A stretch of 64,000 nucleotides of DNA from an uncultured Tenacibaculum sp. (GCF_947499065.1 NZ_CANMMT010000013.1:1-64000); one strand, 5' to 3'. Shown: positions 25,991-35,602, numbered from the stretch's first letter. Program-made: numbers and translations. The notes: a model not told the origin generated them from the sequence alone.

Positions 25991-27262
25991 CTATTTTCTT
26001 AATTCGTTAAATTTATCAACAACAGCACTATGAGAAACTGTTTTGTTTTCAAAAAAAGCTACTATTTTTTCTTTTTCTTTAGAAGTAGCTTCTAGTTGAT
26101 TTAAAATATTTTGCAAATGCATTTTCATATGACCGTGCTGTATACCTTTGGTTGTTAAAGCACGTAAGGCAGCAAAGTTTTGAGCTAAACCTGCCGTTGC
26201 CATAATCTCCATTAATTCTCTAGCAGAAGGTCTTTGCATCATGTCTAATGATAGTTTAGCCATAGGGTGTAAAGCTGTTAGACCACCTACAGTACCTAAA
26301 GCTAAAGGAAGTTCAATCCAAAATTTAAAAACGTCATCTTCAATACTACAATGAGTTAAACTTCTGTATTGACCATCTTTAGAAGCATAAGCATGTGCTC
26401 CAGCTTCAATAGCTCTAAAATCATTTCCAGTAGCTAATACCACAGAGTCAATACCATTCATAATTCCTTTATTATGAGTAACAGCTCTGTAAGGTTCTAT
26501 TTCAGCAATTTTTACAGCTTGTTCAAATTTTCTAGCAAATTTATGCGGATCATCACCTCCTAAATCTTCAATTTTACAACTTACTTCAGATCTAACAATA
26601 CATTCAGGAACATAATTAGAAAGGATGCTCATTATAATTTCAATATCATCTTTTCTAAACTGATTAGCCATGGCTTCTAAACAAGAGTTAATGAAATTAG
26701 CTCCCATAGAATCTTTAGTTTCAAAAGTAACATGAAGTTGAAAGTAATTTTCAAGTTCGTTAGTTTTATCAACTAATTGAATATCCAAAATACCACCACC
26801 ACGTTTTTCCATGTTTTTAGTTATAGATGCTGTGGCTTTGAATAATTCTGGTTTTTGTTCGTTAAAATAAGTTTCTAACTCACTTTTATTTCCAGAATAC
26901 ATAAAATGAACTTGTCCAATTTTAGTAGTAGAAATAACTTCGGTTTTAAATCCTCCTCGAGTACTCCAAAATTTAGCAACTAAAGAAGCAGCAGCAACCA
27001 CAGAGCTTTCTTCAACTACCATAGGAATTACGTAATTTCTGTTGTTGATAACAAAATTTGGAGCTATACCGTAAGGCATGTAAAAGTTAGAAATGGTATT
27101 CTCAATAAAATCGTCATGTAGTTGTTGTAATTTCTCATCTACATTCCAATACTGTTTTATAGTTTTAATAATTTCTGGTTGGTTGTTAAAATAATTAGTA
27201 GACAGCCAATCTATTTTTTCTTCTTTTGAAAGCTTAGAAAAACCTGAAATAATTTTCGACAT
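25991..27262 (-). CDS. Hydroxymethylglutaryl-CoA reductase, class II type
   Basis: The 423-residue enzyme reduces HMG-CoA to mevalonate, the committed step of the mevalonate pathway. Class II features: no membrane anchor, FYMPYGIAPNF, the catalytic Glu in VEESSVVAAAS (about residue 83), DSMGANFIN, the catalytic Lys in THNKGIMNGID (about 262), GTVGGLTALHPMA and a C-terminal His in HGHMKMH. A -7 box lies 23-30 bases upstream. It heads the operon with the GYDIA kinase and the flavoprotein. Confidence 0.95.
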   Translation of the reverse strand: MSKIISGFSKLSKEEKIDWLSTNYFNNQPEIIKTIKQYWNVDEKLQQLHDDFIENTISNFYMPYGIAPNFVINNRNYVIPMVVEESSVVAAASLVAKFWSTRGGFKTEVISTTKIGQVHFMYSGNKSELETYFNEQKPELFKATASITKNMEKRGGGILDIQLVDKTNELENYFQLHVTFETKDSMGANFINSCLEAMANQFRKDDIEIIMSILSNYVPECIVRSEVSCKIEDLGGDDPHKFARKFEQAVKIAEIEPYRAVTHNKGIMNGIDSVVLATGNDFRAIEAGAHAYASKDGQYRSLTHCSIEDDVFKFWIELPLALGTVGGLTALHPMAKLSLDMMQRPSARELMEIMATAGLAQNFAALRALTTKGIQHGHMKMHLQNILNQLEATSKEKEKIVAFFENKTVSHSAVVDKFNELRK

Positions 27263-27284
27263 TCTTTGTTAGTTTTATAAGGGC

Positions 27285-27292
27285 CAAAGATA
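27285..27292 (-). promoter_or_regulatory. -7 box TATCTTTG of the HMG-CoA reductase operon
   Basis: The minus-strand TAnnTTTG match lies 23 bases before the ATG. No -33 TTG at 17-23 bases was found, in contrast with the mevalonate kinase promoter. Confidence 0.5.
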
Positions 27293-27404
27293 AATGAATC
27301 CTGTTAAAATAGGGTTGTTATTTAGGATTTCTGCCAATTTTGGAGGGATTTTTGATGATTTTTCCGTAAACTTGGCAAACTTTTTATACAAACAACAAAT
27401 CAAT

Positions 27405-29552
27405 ATGAAGAAAATATTAATGTTTTTTATAGGGATATCTACGTTTGTGCAAGCACAAAAAAAAGATATTTCTTTAGAAGATATATGGAGAAACGGCACG
27501 TTTAGAGCTGATTACATGAACTCTTTAAATTCAATGAATGGCGATTTTTACTCATTATTGAATTATGCCGATGGAAGTACTTCTGTAGATAAATATAGCT
27601 ATGAAACTTTAGAAAAAGTAGCCACAATTGTAGATAGTAAAGATTTAAGTGGATTAAAAACATTTCAATCATATAGTTTTAATAACGACGAAACAAAGTT
27701 GATTTTAGGTACTGCCTTTAAACCGATTTTTCGTCGTTCTTTTTTAGGTACCTTTTATGTTTATGATATCGCAACGAAATCGTTAGACTTAATTGGAGAG
27801 GACATTCAAGAACCAACTTTTTCACCAGATAGTAAAAAGGTAGCTTACGCAAAAGGAAATAATTTATTTATTAAAGATTATTCTGAAAACAATGTAGTTT
27901 ACCAAATTACAAGTAATGGAAAGAAAAACGAAATTATTAATGGTATTACAGATTGGGTATACGAAGAAGAATTTGGTTTTGTAAAAGCTTTCGAATGGAG
28001 TAAGGATAGTAAATATTTAGCGTATTTAAGATTTAACGAAAGTAAAGTAAAAACTTTTTCAATGGATGTTTACGGACAAGGGAAATATCCAAAGCAACAT
28101 GTATTTAAATATCCAAAAGCTGGAGAAGACAATGCAAAAGTATCTTTGCATATTTTTTCTTTTGAAACAAATAAAACAGCTGAGATTACTGTAGGAGAGT
28201 ATGAGTATATTCCTAGAATTAACTGGACTAATGAAGGAAATATATTATCAATCCGTACTTTAAATCGTCATCAAAATGATTTAAAAATGTATTTTGTTGA
28301 TGCTAAAACATACAACAGTTCTTTAGTGTTGAATGAAACGGATAAAGCTTATGTAGAAGTTAATGATGACTTAACTTTCTTAAAAGATAACAGTTTTATT
28401 TGGACAAGTGAAAAAGATGGATTTAACCACATTTATCACTACGATAAATCAGGGAAGTTAATTAATCAAGTTACTAAAGGTAATTGGGAAGTAACTTCAT
28501 ACTATGGTTATAATGAAGACAAAAAAACAATTTATTACCAATCGGTAGAAAATGGTTCTATCAATAGAGGAGTTTATAGTATTTCTTTAAAAGGAGAGAA
28601 TAAAAAGTTATTAAGTAATCCTGATGGAACTAATAGAGCTTCATTTAGTAAAAACATGCATTATTTTATCAATACTTTTTCAGATGCTAATACGCCAAAT
28701 GTGTATACATTAAGAAACGATGAAGGAAAAGTATTAAAAACAATAAAAGATAATGTAGCTTTAAAAGAATTAATAGCACAATACAATTTAAGTAAAAAAG
28801 AGTTTTCAACTATTAATGTAAACGGTGAAGACTTAAATATGTATACAATTAAGCCAGCTAATTTTGATCATAATAAAAAATATCCAGTATTGATGTATCA
28901 GTATTCAGGGCCAGGATCTCAACAAGTAGCTAACCGTTGGAATGGCGCAAATGATTATTGGCACCAAATGTTGGCACAGGATGGATACATTATTGTGTGT
29001 GTAGATGGAAGAGGAACTGGATTTAAAGGACGTGACTTTAAAAAAGTAACGTACATGAATTTAGTAAAGCATGAAACAGAAGACCAAATTGCAGTAGCTA
29101 AAAAATTAGCTGAGTTGCCATATGTAGATGCTAAGAGAATTGGAATTTGGGGATGGTCTTTTGGAGGTCACATGAGTACAAACTCATTATTAAAAGGAAA
29201 CGATGTTTTTGCTGCGGCAATTGCAGTAGCACCAGTTACTACATGGCGTTTTTATGATACAATTTATACAGAACGTTATATGCGTACACCTGAGGAAAAT
29301 CCTACAGGTTACGATGAAAATTCACCATTAAATTACCCAGAGTTATTAAAAGGAAAGTACTTGTTAATTCATGGTACTGGTGATGATAATGTACATGTGC
29401 AAAATGCTTACAGAATGGCAGAAGCATTAATCCAAGCAAATAAACAATTTGAATGGGGAATGTATCCAGACAAAAACCACGGAATTTATGGTGGAAATAC
29501 TCGTTTACATTTGTACACAAAAATGACAAACTTTATTAAAAACAACTTATAA
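27405..29552 (+). CDS. Dipeptidyl peptidase IV (S9 family)
   Basis: From the ATG at 27405 the protein is 715 residues with a signal peptide (MKKILMFFIGISTFVQAQ). It has an N-terminal eight-bladed propeller with the DPP-IV Glu motif DWVYEEEF (E187-E189) and a C-terminal alpha/beta hydrolase with the triad S585 (GWSFGG), D660 (GTGDDNVH) and H692 (KNHG), spaced as in DPP-IV. It removes X-Pro/X-Ala dipeptides in the periplasm. An upstream ATG at 27294 would bury the signal peptide. Two peptide transporters follow, the first 3 bases away. Confidence 0.94.
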   Translation: MKKILMFFIGISTFVQAQKKDISLEDIWRNGTFRADYMNSLNSMNGDFYSLLNYADGSTSVDKYSYETLEKVATIVDSKDLSGLKTFQSYSFNNDETKLILGTAFKPIFRRSFLGTFYVYDIATKSLDLIGEDIQEPTFSPDSKKVAYAKGNNLFIKDYSENNVVYQITSNGKKNEIINGITDWVYEEEFGFVKAFEWSKDSKYLAYLRFNESKVKTFSMDVYGQGKYPKQHVFKYPKAGEDNAKVSLHIFSFETNKTAEITVGEYEYIPRINWTNEGNILSIRTLNRHQNDLKMYFVDAKTYNSSLVLNETDKAYVEVNDDLTFLKDNSFIWTSEKDGFNHIYHYDKSGKLINQVTKGNWEVTSYYGYNEDKKTIYYQSVENGSINRGVYSISLKGENKKLLSNPDGTNRASFSKNMHYFINTFSDANTPNVYTLRNDEGKVLKTIKDNVALKELIAQYNLSKKEFSTINVNGEDLNMYTIKPANFDHNKKYPVLMYQYSGPGSQQVANRWNGANDYWHQMLAQDGYIIVCVDGRGTGFKGRDFKKVTYMNLVKHETEDQIAVAKKLAELPYVDAKRIGIWGWSFGGHMSTNSLLKGNDVFAAAIAVAPVTTWRFYDTIYTERYMRTPEENPTGYDENSPLNYPELLKGKYLLIHGTGDDNVHVQNAYRMAEALIQANKQFEWGMYPDKNHGIYGGNTRLHLYTKMTNFIKNNL

Positions 29553-29555
29553 AAT

Positions 29556-30953
29556 ATGGCGCAATTATCAAACAAGCAACCTCATGAAAAAGAGGTTTTC
29601 GGACATCCAATAGGACTTTATGTTTTATTCTTTACAGAACTTTGGGAGCGTTTTTCTTATTATGGAATGCGTGCATTGTTAGTGCTTTTTTTAACAGCAG
29701 CAGTAACAAGTGATAACCCAGGTTGGGGTTGGTCAGAGTCTGAAGCTATTTCGCTCTATAAGTGGTATACAACATTAGTGTATTTGGCTGCAATTCCTGG
29801 AGGAATTATAGCTGATAAACTTTTAGGGCAAAAGAAAACAGTAATGCTTGGAGGATTATTGCTATGTATTGGTCATGGTGTTTTAGCTATTGATGCACCC
29901 TGGGCTTTTTATACTGGTTTAGGATTTATTATTGCAGGAGTAGGAGGATTAAAGCCTAATATTTCTACTATGGTAGGAGGATTATATGGAAAAGGAGATG
30001 ATAGAAGAGATAAAGGATTCACTATTTTTTATATAGGAATTAATATTGGAGCATTTTTAGCTGGAATTATTATAGGACAGTTAGGAGAGAATGTTAATTG
30101 GCACTATGGATTTGGTTTAGCAGGAATTGGAATGTTCATTGGACAAATAATTTACATATGGGGTCAAAAATACTTAAAAGGTACAGGTAATTTTATTGGA
30201 GCTAAAGAAGCTACTCCGGAAGAAAAGGAGGCAATGAATAGACCTTTAACAAATATTGAAAAAGATAGAATTAAAGTAATGTTATTGTCTTTTTTAATTG
30301 TAATTGTATTCTGGGGAGCATTTGAACAAGCAGGAGGTTTAATGAATTTATATGCAAAATCTAAAACTGATAGAATGTTGTTTGGGTGGGAAGTACCAGC
30401 TTCTTATTTCCAATCTGTTAATGCCTTCTTTATTTTTACTTTAGGTATTCTAGTGGCAAACTTCTGGATTAAATGGGGAAGAAAAGGAAAAGAATCTTCA
30501 TCATTATTTAAGATGGCTACAGGTGTAATTATTATGGGACTTGGTTTTGTATTTATGTCATTTGCTTCTAGTCAATATGAAACAACAGGTACTTCGGGAA
30601 TGTATTGGTTGGTGTTAGCATATTTATTTCACACAATAGGAGAGTTATGTACATCGCCAGTATCTTTATCATTCATTACAAAATTAGCTCCAGTAAAATA
30701 TGCGTCGTTAATGATGGGAGCTTATTTTGCCGCTACTGGTTTAGGTAATTTTGTTGCCGGAACTATTGGGGAACAAATTAAAAACTTTTCAGAGCTACAA
30801 TTATTTACAGGAATCACGATTTTCTGTGTAATTTTTGGATTATTAATTATAGCTTTATTGAAACCGTTAAAGAGATTGACACACGGAGCTGAAGATATTA
30901 ATGGTTCAAAACATGAAGAAGCAGAAGGATTTGAACTAGCTGATAATAACTAA
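29556..30953 (+). CDS. Proton-dependent oligopeptide (POT/PTR2) transporter
   Basis: The 465-residue MFS protein has the POT signature ELWERFSYYGMRALL near residue 30, FYIGINIGAFLAG in the middle and the C-terminal HTIGELCTSPVSLSFI. It imports di- and tripeptides with protons. It starts 3 bases after the dipeptidyl peptidase gene, so release and uptake of peptides are coupled. A terminator separates it from the next transporter. Confidence 0.94.
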   Translation: MAQLSNKQPHEKEVFGHPIGLYVLFFTELWERFSYYGMRALLVLFLTAAVTSDNPGWGWSESEAISLYKWYTTLVYLAAIPGGIIADKLLGQKKTVMLGGLLLCIGHGVLAIDAPWAFYTGLGFIIAGVGGLKPNISTMVGGLYGKGDDRRDKGFTIFYIGINIGAFLAGIIIGQLGENVNWHYGFGLAGIGMFIGQIIYIWGQKYLKGTGNFIGAKEATPEEKEAMNRPLTNIEKDRIKVMLLSFLIVIVFWGAFEQAGGLMNLYAKSKTDRMLFGWEVPASYFQSVNAFFIFTLGILVANFWIKWGRKGKESSSLFKMATGVIIMGLGFVFMSFASSQYETTGTSGMYWLVLAYLFHTIGELCTSPVSLSFITKLAPVKYASLMMGAYFAATGLGNFVAGTIGEQIKNFSELQLFTGITIFCVIFGLLIIALLKPLKRLTHGAEDINGSKHEEAEGFELADNN

Positions 30954-30960
30954 TAAAAAA

Positions 30961-31000
30961 AGAAACCTTGTAATATATAAAGTATTGCAAGGTTTCTTTC
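30961..31000 (+). terminator. Terminator between the two POT transporter genes
   Basis: A 15-bp stem with one G-T pair (30961-30975 with 30983-30997; arm AGAAACCTTG) and a 7-base loop is followed by a short T-rich run. It may attenuate rather than fully stop transcription into the second transporter gene. Confidence 0.8.
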
Positions 31001-31025
31001 ATTATATAAACTATACAACAGAAAT

Positions 31026-32789
31026 ATGAATACAGATATTGAAAATCTATTTAAAGACAAGGTGTTAGGACATCCAGCAGGGCTGTTCGTGTTGTTCTTT
31101 ACAGAAATGTGGGAACGTTTTTCGTACTACGGAATGCGTGCATTATTAGTTTTATTTTTTACAGCATCATTACTAGATGATGGTTGGGGTTGGCCTCGTG
31201 AATGGGCATTCGCTATTTTCGGAACTTATACTTCATTAGTTTATCTTTCTACAATGATTGGAGGATATTTTGCTGATAATATAATTGGTATTAGAAAAGC
31301 AGTTGTTTGGGGAGCCTTATTAATGACTTTAGGGCATGCTTGTATGGCAGTAGAAACACCATTCTTTATTTATGCAGGATTAGGATTGTTAGTTATAGGT
31401 AGTGGTTTCTTTAAGCCAAATATGACTTCTATTATTTCTGAAATGTATAAAGGAAAAGAAGAGAAAAAAGATGGAGCCTATACTATCTTTTATATGGGAG
31501 TAAATGCAGGAGCTTTCTTAGGTATTCTTTTATGTGGTTATTTAGGAGAAAAAATAGGATGGTCTTTGGGGTTTGGAGTAGCTGGTATTTTTATGTTATT
31601 TGGATTGTTACAGTTCTGGTTTGCACAAGGAATATTTGGCAACATTGGTAATGGTCCTAAAAATAAAAATGTAGATGTAATTGATGATATTACAGCTGAT
31701 GAAAATGAAGCAGAAGAAGGAAGAAATCCATTTACAGGAGTTCAAAAAGTATTAATAGCTATTGCTTCTCTTTTAGGTTTATTATGGATATTCAATGACC
31801 CTATTTCTAAGATTTCAGAAGGGAAATATAATGTGTTTCCATTTGAAGTAGCTGGATTATCAGGCTCTACTATAGCAATTTTAGCAGCTTTTGTCATATT
31901 CATTGCTTTATTAGTAATTCGTATACCAAAATATACACCTGTTTTAAGAGATAGAATGTTAGCAGTAATGTTCTTTGCATTTGTAACTATTTTCTTTTGG
32001 GCGATTTTTGAACAATCACCGAGTTCATTAACAGTATTTGCAAAAGATTATACTCAAAGAACTTTGGAAGGAAGTGCAGGTATGACTTTTAAAATAGTAA
32101 ACTCTTTAATGACTATAGTTCCTTTAGGTATTATAACTTGGGTGTTATATTTATTATTTAGAAAAACATTTGCAAAATATGCTTGGTCAAATATATTCTT
32201 AGCAATCAGTTTTGTTATTATTTGGTTTATTGCTTTATGGATGTTAAACGAAGAGTTTCAGAAAGATACAACTAAAATTCCAGCATCATGGTTCTCAGTA
32301 TTAAATTCATTATACATTATTACTTTGGCTCCATTATTTTCTAAATGGTGGGAAAGTAAATACAATCCAAATGCTAATATGAAGTGGGCTATTGGAATGG
32401 CATTATTAGGTTTAGGAATGGCTGTTATTGCTATTGGAGCTGATGGAATAGAGCCTGGAGCTAAAACTGCATCAGTTAGTATTATCTATTTAATTTTAGT
32501 TTACCTTTTCCATACTATGGGAGAGTTATGTGTGTCGCCAGTAGCATTATCATACGTTTCTAAATTAGTGCCAGGTAGAATGATTGCCTTTATGTTTGGT
32601 ATTTGGTATTTAGCAGTAGCTATTGGTATGAAATTAGCAGGTGTATTTGCAGAGTCTTCAGAGGCAATAGCACAAGAAGAAGGTTTAAGTAGCTTTTTCT
32701 GGTTGTTAACATTTGTTTCCCTAGGTTTAGCAGTGTTGTCAGCAGTGCTTTATCCAGTGATTAAGAAGTTAATGCACGGGGTAAAATAA
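31026..32789 (+). CDS. Proton-dependent oligopeptide (POT/PTR2) transporter, long form
   Basis: The 587-residue MFS protein shares the signature EMWERFSYYGMRALL and HTMGELCVSPVALSYV with its neighbour but has about 120 extra residues: an acidic cytoplasmic loop (ITADENEAEEGRN, about residue 225) and additional helices in the middle, as in 14-helix POT proteins. It is a paralogue with a probably different peptide range. A strong terminator follows. Confidence 0.93.
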   Translation: MNTDIENLFKDKVLGHPAGLFVLFFTEMWERFSYYGMRALLVLFFTASLLDDGWGWPREWAFAIFGTYTSLVYLSTMIGGYFADNIIGIRKAVVWGALLMTLGHACMAVETPFFIYAGLGLLVIGSGFFKPNMTSIISEMYKGKEEKKDGAYTIFYMGVNAGAFLGILLCGYLGEKIGWSLGFGVAGIFMLFGLLQFWFAQGIFGNIGNGPKNKNVDVIDDITADENEAEEGRNPFTGVQKVLIAIASLLGLLWIFNDPISKISEGKYNVFPFEVAGLSGSTIAILAAFVIFIALLVIRIPKYTPVLRDRMLAVMFFAFVTIFFWAIFEQSPSSLTVFAKDYTQRTLEGSAGMTFKIVNSLMTIVPLGIITWVLYLLFRKTFAKYAWSNIFLAISFVIIWFIALWMLNEEFQKDTTKIPASWFSVLNSLYIITLAPLFSKWWESKYNPNANMKWAIGMALLGLGMAVIAIGADGIEPGAKTASVSIIYLILVYLFHTMGELCVSPVALSYVSKLVPGRMIAFMFGIWYLAVAIGMKLAGVFAESSEAIAQEEGLSSFFWLLTFVSLGLAVLSAVLYPVIKKLMHGVK

Positions 32790-32817
32790 CCCTAAATAAA
32801 AGTTAAAACAATATTAC

Positions 32818-32852
32818 AACCTGCTAAATATTAATATTTGGCAGGTTTTTTT
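32818..32852 (+). terminator. Terminator of the second POT transporter gene
   Basis: A 15-bp near-perfect inverted repeat (32818-32832 with 32833-32847, outer arm AACCTGC/GCAGGTT) leads into a T7 run. Confidence 0.85.
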
Positions 32853-32853
32853 G

Positions 32854-32861
32854 TAAATTTG
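32854..32861 (+). promoter_or_regulatory. -7 box TAAATTTG of the thioredoxin-like gene
   Basis: The TAnnTTTG match follows directly behind the terminator and lies 25 bases before the ATG at 32887. No TTG at standard spacing was seen. Confidence 0.4.
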
Positions 32862-32886
32862 GAATACTTATTGAGACTTAAGAGAT

Positions 32887-33405
32887 ATGAAGAAATTAAT
32901 ATTAGTAGCAGTTTTAGTAATTGTTTCAGCCGGAGTGAAAGCTCAGGATAAAGTTAATTGGTTAACTTTTGAAGAAGCAATGGCGAAAAATAAAGTAAAT
33001 CCTAAACCAATTTTAATCGATTTATATACAGACTGGTGTGGCTGGTGTAAGAAGATGGATAAAACAACTTATAAAAATGAAGTAATAGTTAAATATATAA
33101 ATGATAACTATTATGCAGTGAAGATGGACGGAGAAGGAAGAGAAGATATCAGTTTTCAAGGAAAAACATATAAGTTTGTTCAACAAGGAAGAAGTAAATA
33201 TCATGAATTAGCAGCTGCTATAATGAAAGGAAAAATGAGTTATCCTTCAACAGCCTTCTTTAACGAAAAAGAGCAATTGATTCAAACAGTTCCAGGTTAT
33301 ATGACAAAAGAACGTTTTGAAAAAGTATTAGCGTTTTTTAATAATGATAATTATAAAAAAACAAGTTGGAAAGAATTTGAAAAGAACTTTAAAGGTTCAA
33401 TCTAA
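32887..33405 (+). CDS. Secreted thioredoxin-fold protein
   Basis: The 172-residue protein has a signal peptide (MKKLILVAVLVIVSAGVKAQ) and a thioredoxin-like domain with the active site WCGWCKKMD (C51 and C54) followed by YPSTAFFNE carrying the cis-Pro region. It is of the thioredoxin_7/DUF255-like type and probably acts as a periplasmic disulfide reductase or isomerase. Its partner is not evident. It is convergent with comEC. Confidence 0.88.
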   Translation: MKKLILVAVLVIVSAGVKAQDKVNWLTFEEAMAKNKVNPKPILIDLYTDWCGWCKKMDKTTYKNEVIVKYINDNYYAVKMDGEGREDISFQGKTYKFVQQGRSKYHELAAAIMKGKMSYPSTAFFNEKEQLIQTVPGYMTKERFEKVLAFFNNDNYKKTSWKEFEKNFKGSI

Positions 33406-33413
33406 AATACGTT

Positions 33414-35435
33414 TTAGTTAATAAAATAAGCTCCGTTTTTACCAGTATAGTAAAATGGAGTTTTTTTGTTTTTACAAGTAAAATTCCATCTAGTTATGTA
33501 ACTTTTATAATTACTTCCATCAGCAATTATTAGCTTAGGGTTTAATGTGTTTATTAAACGAACTAAATTAATTTTGGGAGAGTTTTGTAAAATAACAACT
33601 GGATTTTTAATTGGAAGTTTATAAATATTTAAACTATCAATAATTAAAATAGTCTCCGATTTAAACTTAAATACATTAGTTTGAGTGTAAACTACAGTTT
33701 TATCTATAGATTCATTTGTGTAATAGCTCTTAAGTATATTTTTAGTAGAATTATTCAGAGTATCTAAAGATTGAAAGACTTGTAGTTTTTTACCATTTCG
33801 TATTCCTATTAAATTTTTTCGTTGATTGTGAAAAACAATTAATTCTTGCTTGTTTTCTTGAATATACTTTTTGAAAATTAGATGCCCCTGAAGAAATAAT
33901 ATTATTGTTAATGTATAGATGAAATAATTCACCTTTTTAGAAATAATAAATTGAAAAGAAAATATGAGTATTAAATACCAAAACATCATTTCATAAAAAG
34001 ACATTGAAATTTCCTGAAATAAAAACTTCTCTTGATTGGAAATCCAGTCAATAACTTTATTCATTTTAGAAATAATAAAAGCATAAGAGTCAATTAAAAA
34101 TGAAGGTGTAGAATTACATGAAGCTAATATTATAATTAAAATCCCACCAATTAAGATAAATGTTAAACATGGAATTATAATGAGGTTTGAAATAATAAAT
34201 AAACTAGGAAATTGATGGAAATAGAATAAGCTAATAGGTAATACACTAATTTGAGCAGCAATAGATATGGTAAATAAATCCCAGAATTTTTTAAAGAAAA
34301 AAAACTTAGGCTTCCATAAGGTTGATAATCTTGGTTGTATCCAAATAATGCCAAAAACGGCTAAGTAACTTAATTGAAATCCAATGTCAAATAAAAATAA
34401 AGGTTTTATTAATAATAAAAAGAACATAGAGCTAATGATAGAGAACTCTATAACTTTCTTTTTTTTAAAAGCCTTTCCAATATTAAGAAAGCTAAACATA
34501 GTAACAGCTCTAACAACAGAAGCAGATAATCCAGTTATAAAAGCAAACGACCATAGCAATAAAATAACAAAGAGAGTTGTAGCTATACGACCGTATTTAA
34601 ACTTTTCAAGAGGTTTAAACAGATAATTTAGAATTAAAAAAATAATACCTACATGTAAACCAGATATAGCTAAAATATGAATGGCTCCTGCTTTAGTATA
34701 ACTCTCAAGTAATTTTCTCGACATATTTTTCCTTTCGCCTAATAATAGAGCATTAATAACTGCTTGTTCATTAGGTTTGAAATAGAGTCTGTTTAAAGAA
34801 GATTGAATCTTGTCTCTAAAATTTTCAGCAAGACCAGTTAGTGAAAATGTTCTCTTTTTTAAAAGTTTGAATTCATGTTTATTAATGAAAATTTGATGAT
34901 AAATATATTGTTTAGTTAAATAGTGCTTATAATTAAATTGATAAGGATTAAGAGGAAAAGGAATGTCTTTAAATTGAGCTTTTATAAAAACTCTATCATC
35001 AATTTTTAAAGAAAAAGAAGAACTGTCTTTTTTTATGTTTAAAAGAATATTACCTATTGTTTTATTTGAATCAATTTGAACTATTTGAGCAACGAATTTA
35101 TAATAGTATTTGTTAGATCTTAAATTTTTCTTGATTACAAGTATTGTAGATGAATTCTTAGAAATATACTTATAATAAAAGTTAGGATGATTTTTAGGGT
35201 TATTTATGAATGTAATAACAATTCCAATAAAGAGAAAAAAAAGTAAAGTTATTAAAGAAAATAATTTACGGAGGTTCTTTCTTTTTAAAACATATAAAAT
35301 TGATAAGATTAAAAGAGTAATAAACCCTATGTAAATAAAGTTAAGCTGCCAAACATTTAAATAAAATTGGATAATAATGCCTAAAATGACACATATAAGG
35401 AAATGAAAAGGTAAAAATTCCAATAGTTTTTTCAT
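33414..35435 (-). CDS. comEC: ComEC/Rec2 family DNA-uptake channel protein
   Basis: The 673-residue polytopic membrane protein has an N-terminal DUF4131-like region with an OB-like soluble part (about residues 60-190) and a Competence domain with GAIHILAISGLHVGIIF (about residue 260) and LSASVVRAVTMFSFLNIGKAF. The C-terminal soluble region is short and lacks a clear metallo-beta-lactamase HxHxDH motif. It forms the inner membrane channel for DNA uptake. It is divergent from the giant T9SS protein, and both share the operator region at 35475. Confidence 0.9.
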   Translation of the reverse strand: MKKLLEFLPFHFLICVILGIIIQFYLNVWQLNFIYIGFITLLILSILYVLKRKNLRKLFSLITLLFFLFIGIVITFINNPKNHPNFYYKYISKNSSTILVIKKNLRSNKYYYKFVAQIVQIDSNKTIGNILLNIKKDSSSFSLKIDDRVFIKAQFKDIPFPLNPYQFNYKHYLTKQYIYHQIFINKHEFKLLKKRTFSLTGLAENFRDKIQSSLNRLYFKPNEQAVINALLLGERKNMSRKLLESYTKAGAIHILAISGLHVGIIFLILNYLFKPLEKFKYGRIATTLFVILLLWSFAFITGLSASVVRAVTMFSFLNIGKAFKKKKVIEFSIISSMFFLLLIKPLFLFDIGFQLSYLAVFGIIWIQPRLSTLWKPKFFFFKKFWDLFTISIAAQISVLPISLFYFHQFPSLFIISNLIIIPCLTFILIGGILIIILASCNSTPSFLIDSYAFIISKMNKVIDWISNQEKFLFQEISMSFYEMMFWYLILIFSFQFIISKKVNYFIYTLTIILFLQGHLIFKKYIQENKQELIVFHNQRKNLIGIRNGKKLQVFQSLDTLNNSTKNILKSYYTNESIDKTVVYTQTNVFKFKSETILIIDSLNIYKLPIKNPVVILQNSPKINLVRLINTLNPKLIIADGSNYKSYITRWNFTCKNKKTPFYYTGKNGAYFIN

Positions 35436-35474
35436 AGCACTGATAAAACTATGGTTTTTAGATATATAGATATT

Positions 35475-35512
35475 TACCGTTTATTACATATTTCCTACCG
35501 TTTATTACATAT
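35475..35512. promoter_or_regulatory. Pair of LytTR-type direct repeats
   Basis: The 17-base sequence TACCGTTTATTACATAT occurs at 35475-35491 and again at 35496-35512. Each copy contains ACCGTTTAT, which fits the known LytTR box [TA][AC][CA]GTTN[AG][TG]. The two 9-mers (35476-35484, 35497-35505) are separated by exactly 12 bases, the spacing known for LytTR regulators. The site lies between comEC and the giant T9SS gene, about 100 bases before the latter. Confidence 0.65.
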
Positions 35513-35602
35513 ATGTGTACGGTAGTTGTTTTTGATGAGGAAATTAGCGATATAAAACGTCCCTTTGCATATTGAAATAATTGATATCCTAAATTATTAA
35601 AT

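Noticed and set aside
27294..27404. Earlier ATG for dipeptidyl peptidase IV
   Set aside because: The added 37 residues precede a complete signal peptide starting at 27405 and overlap the divergent HMG-CoA reductase promoter.
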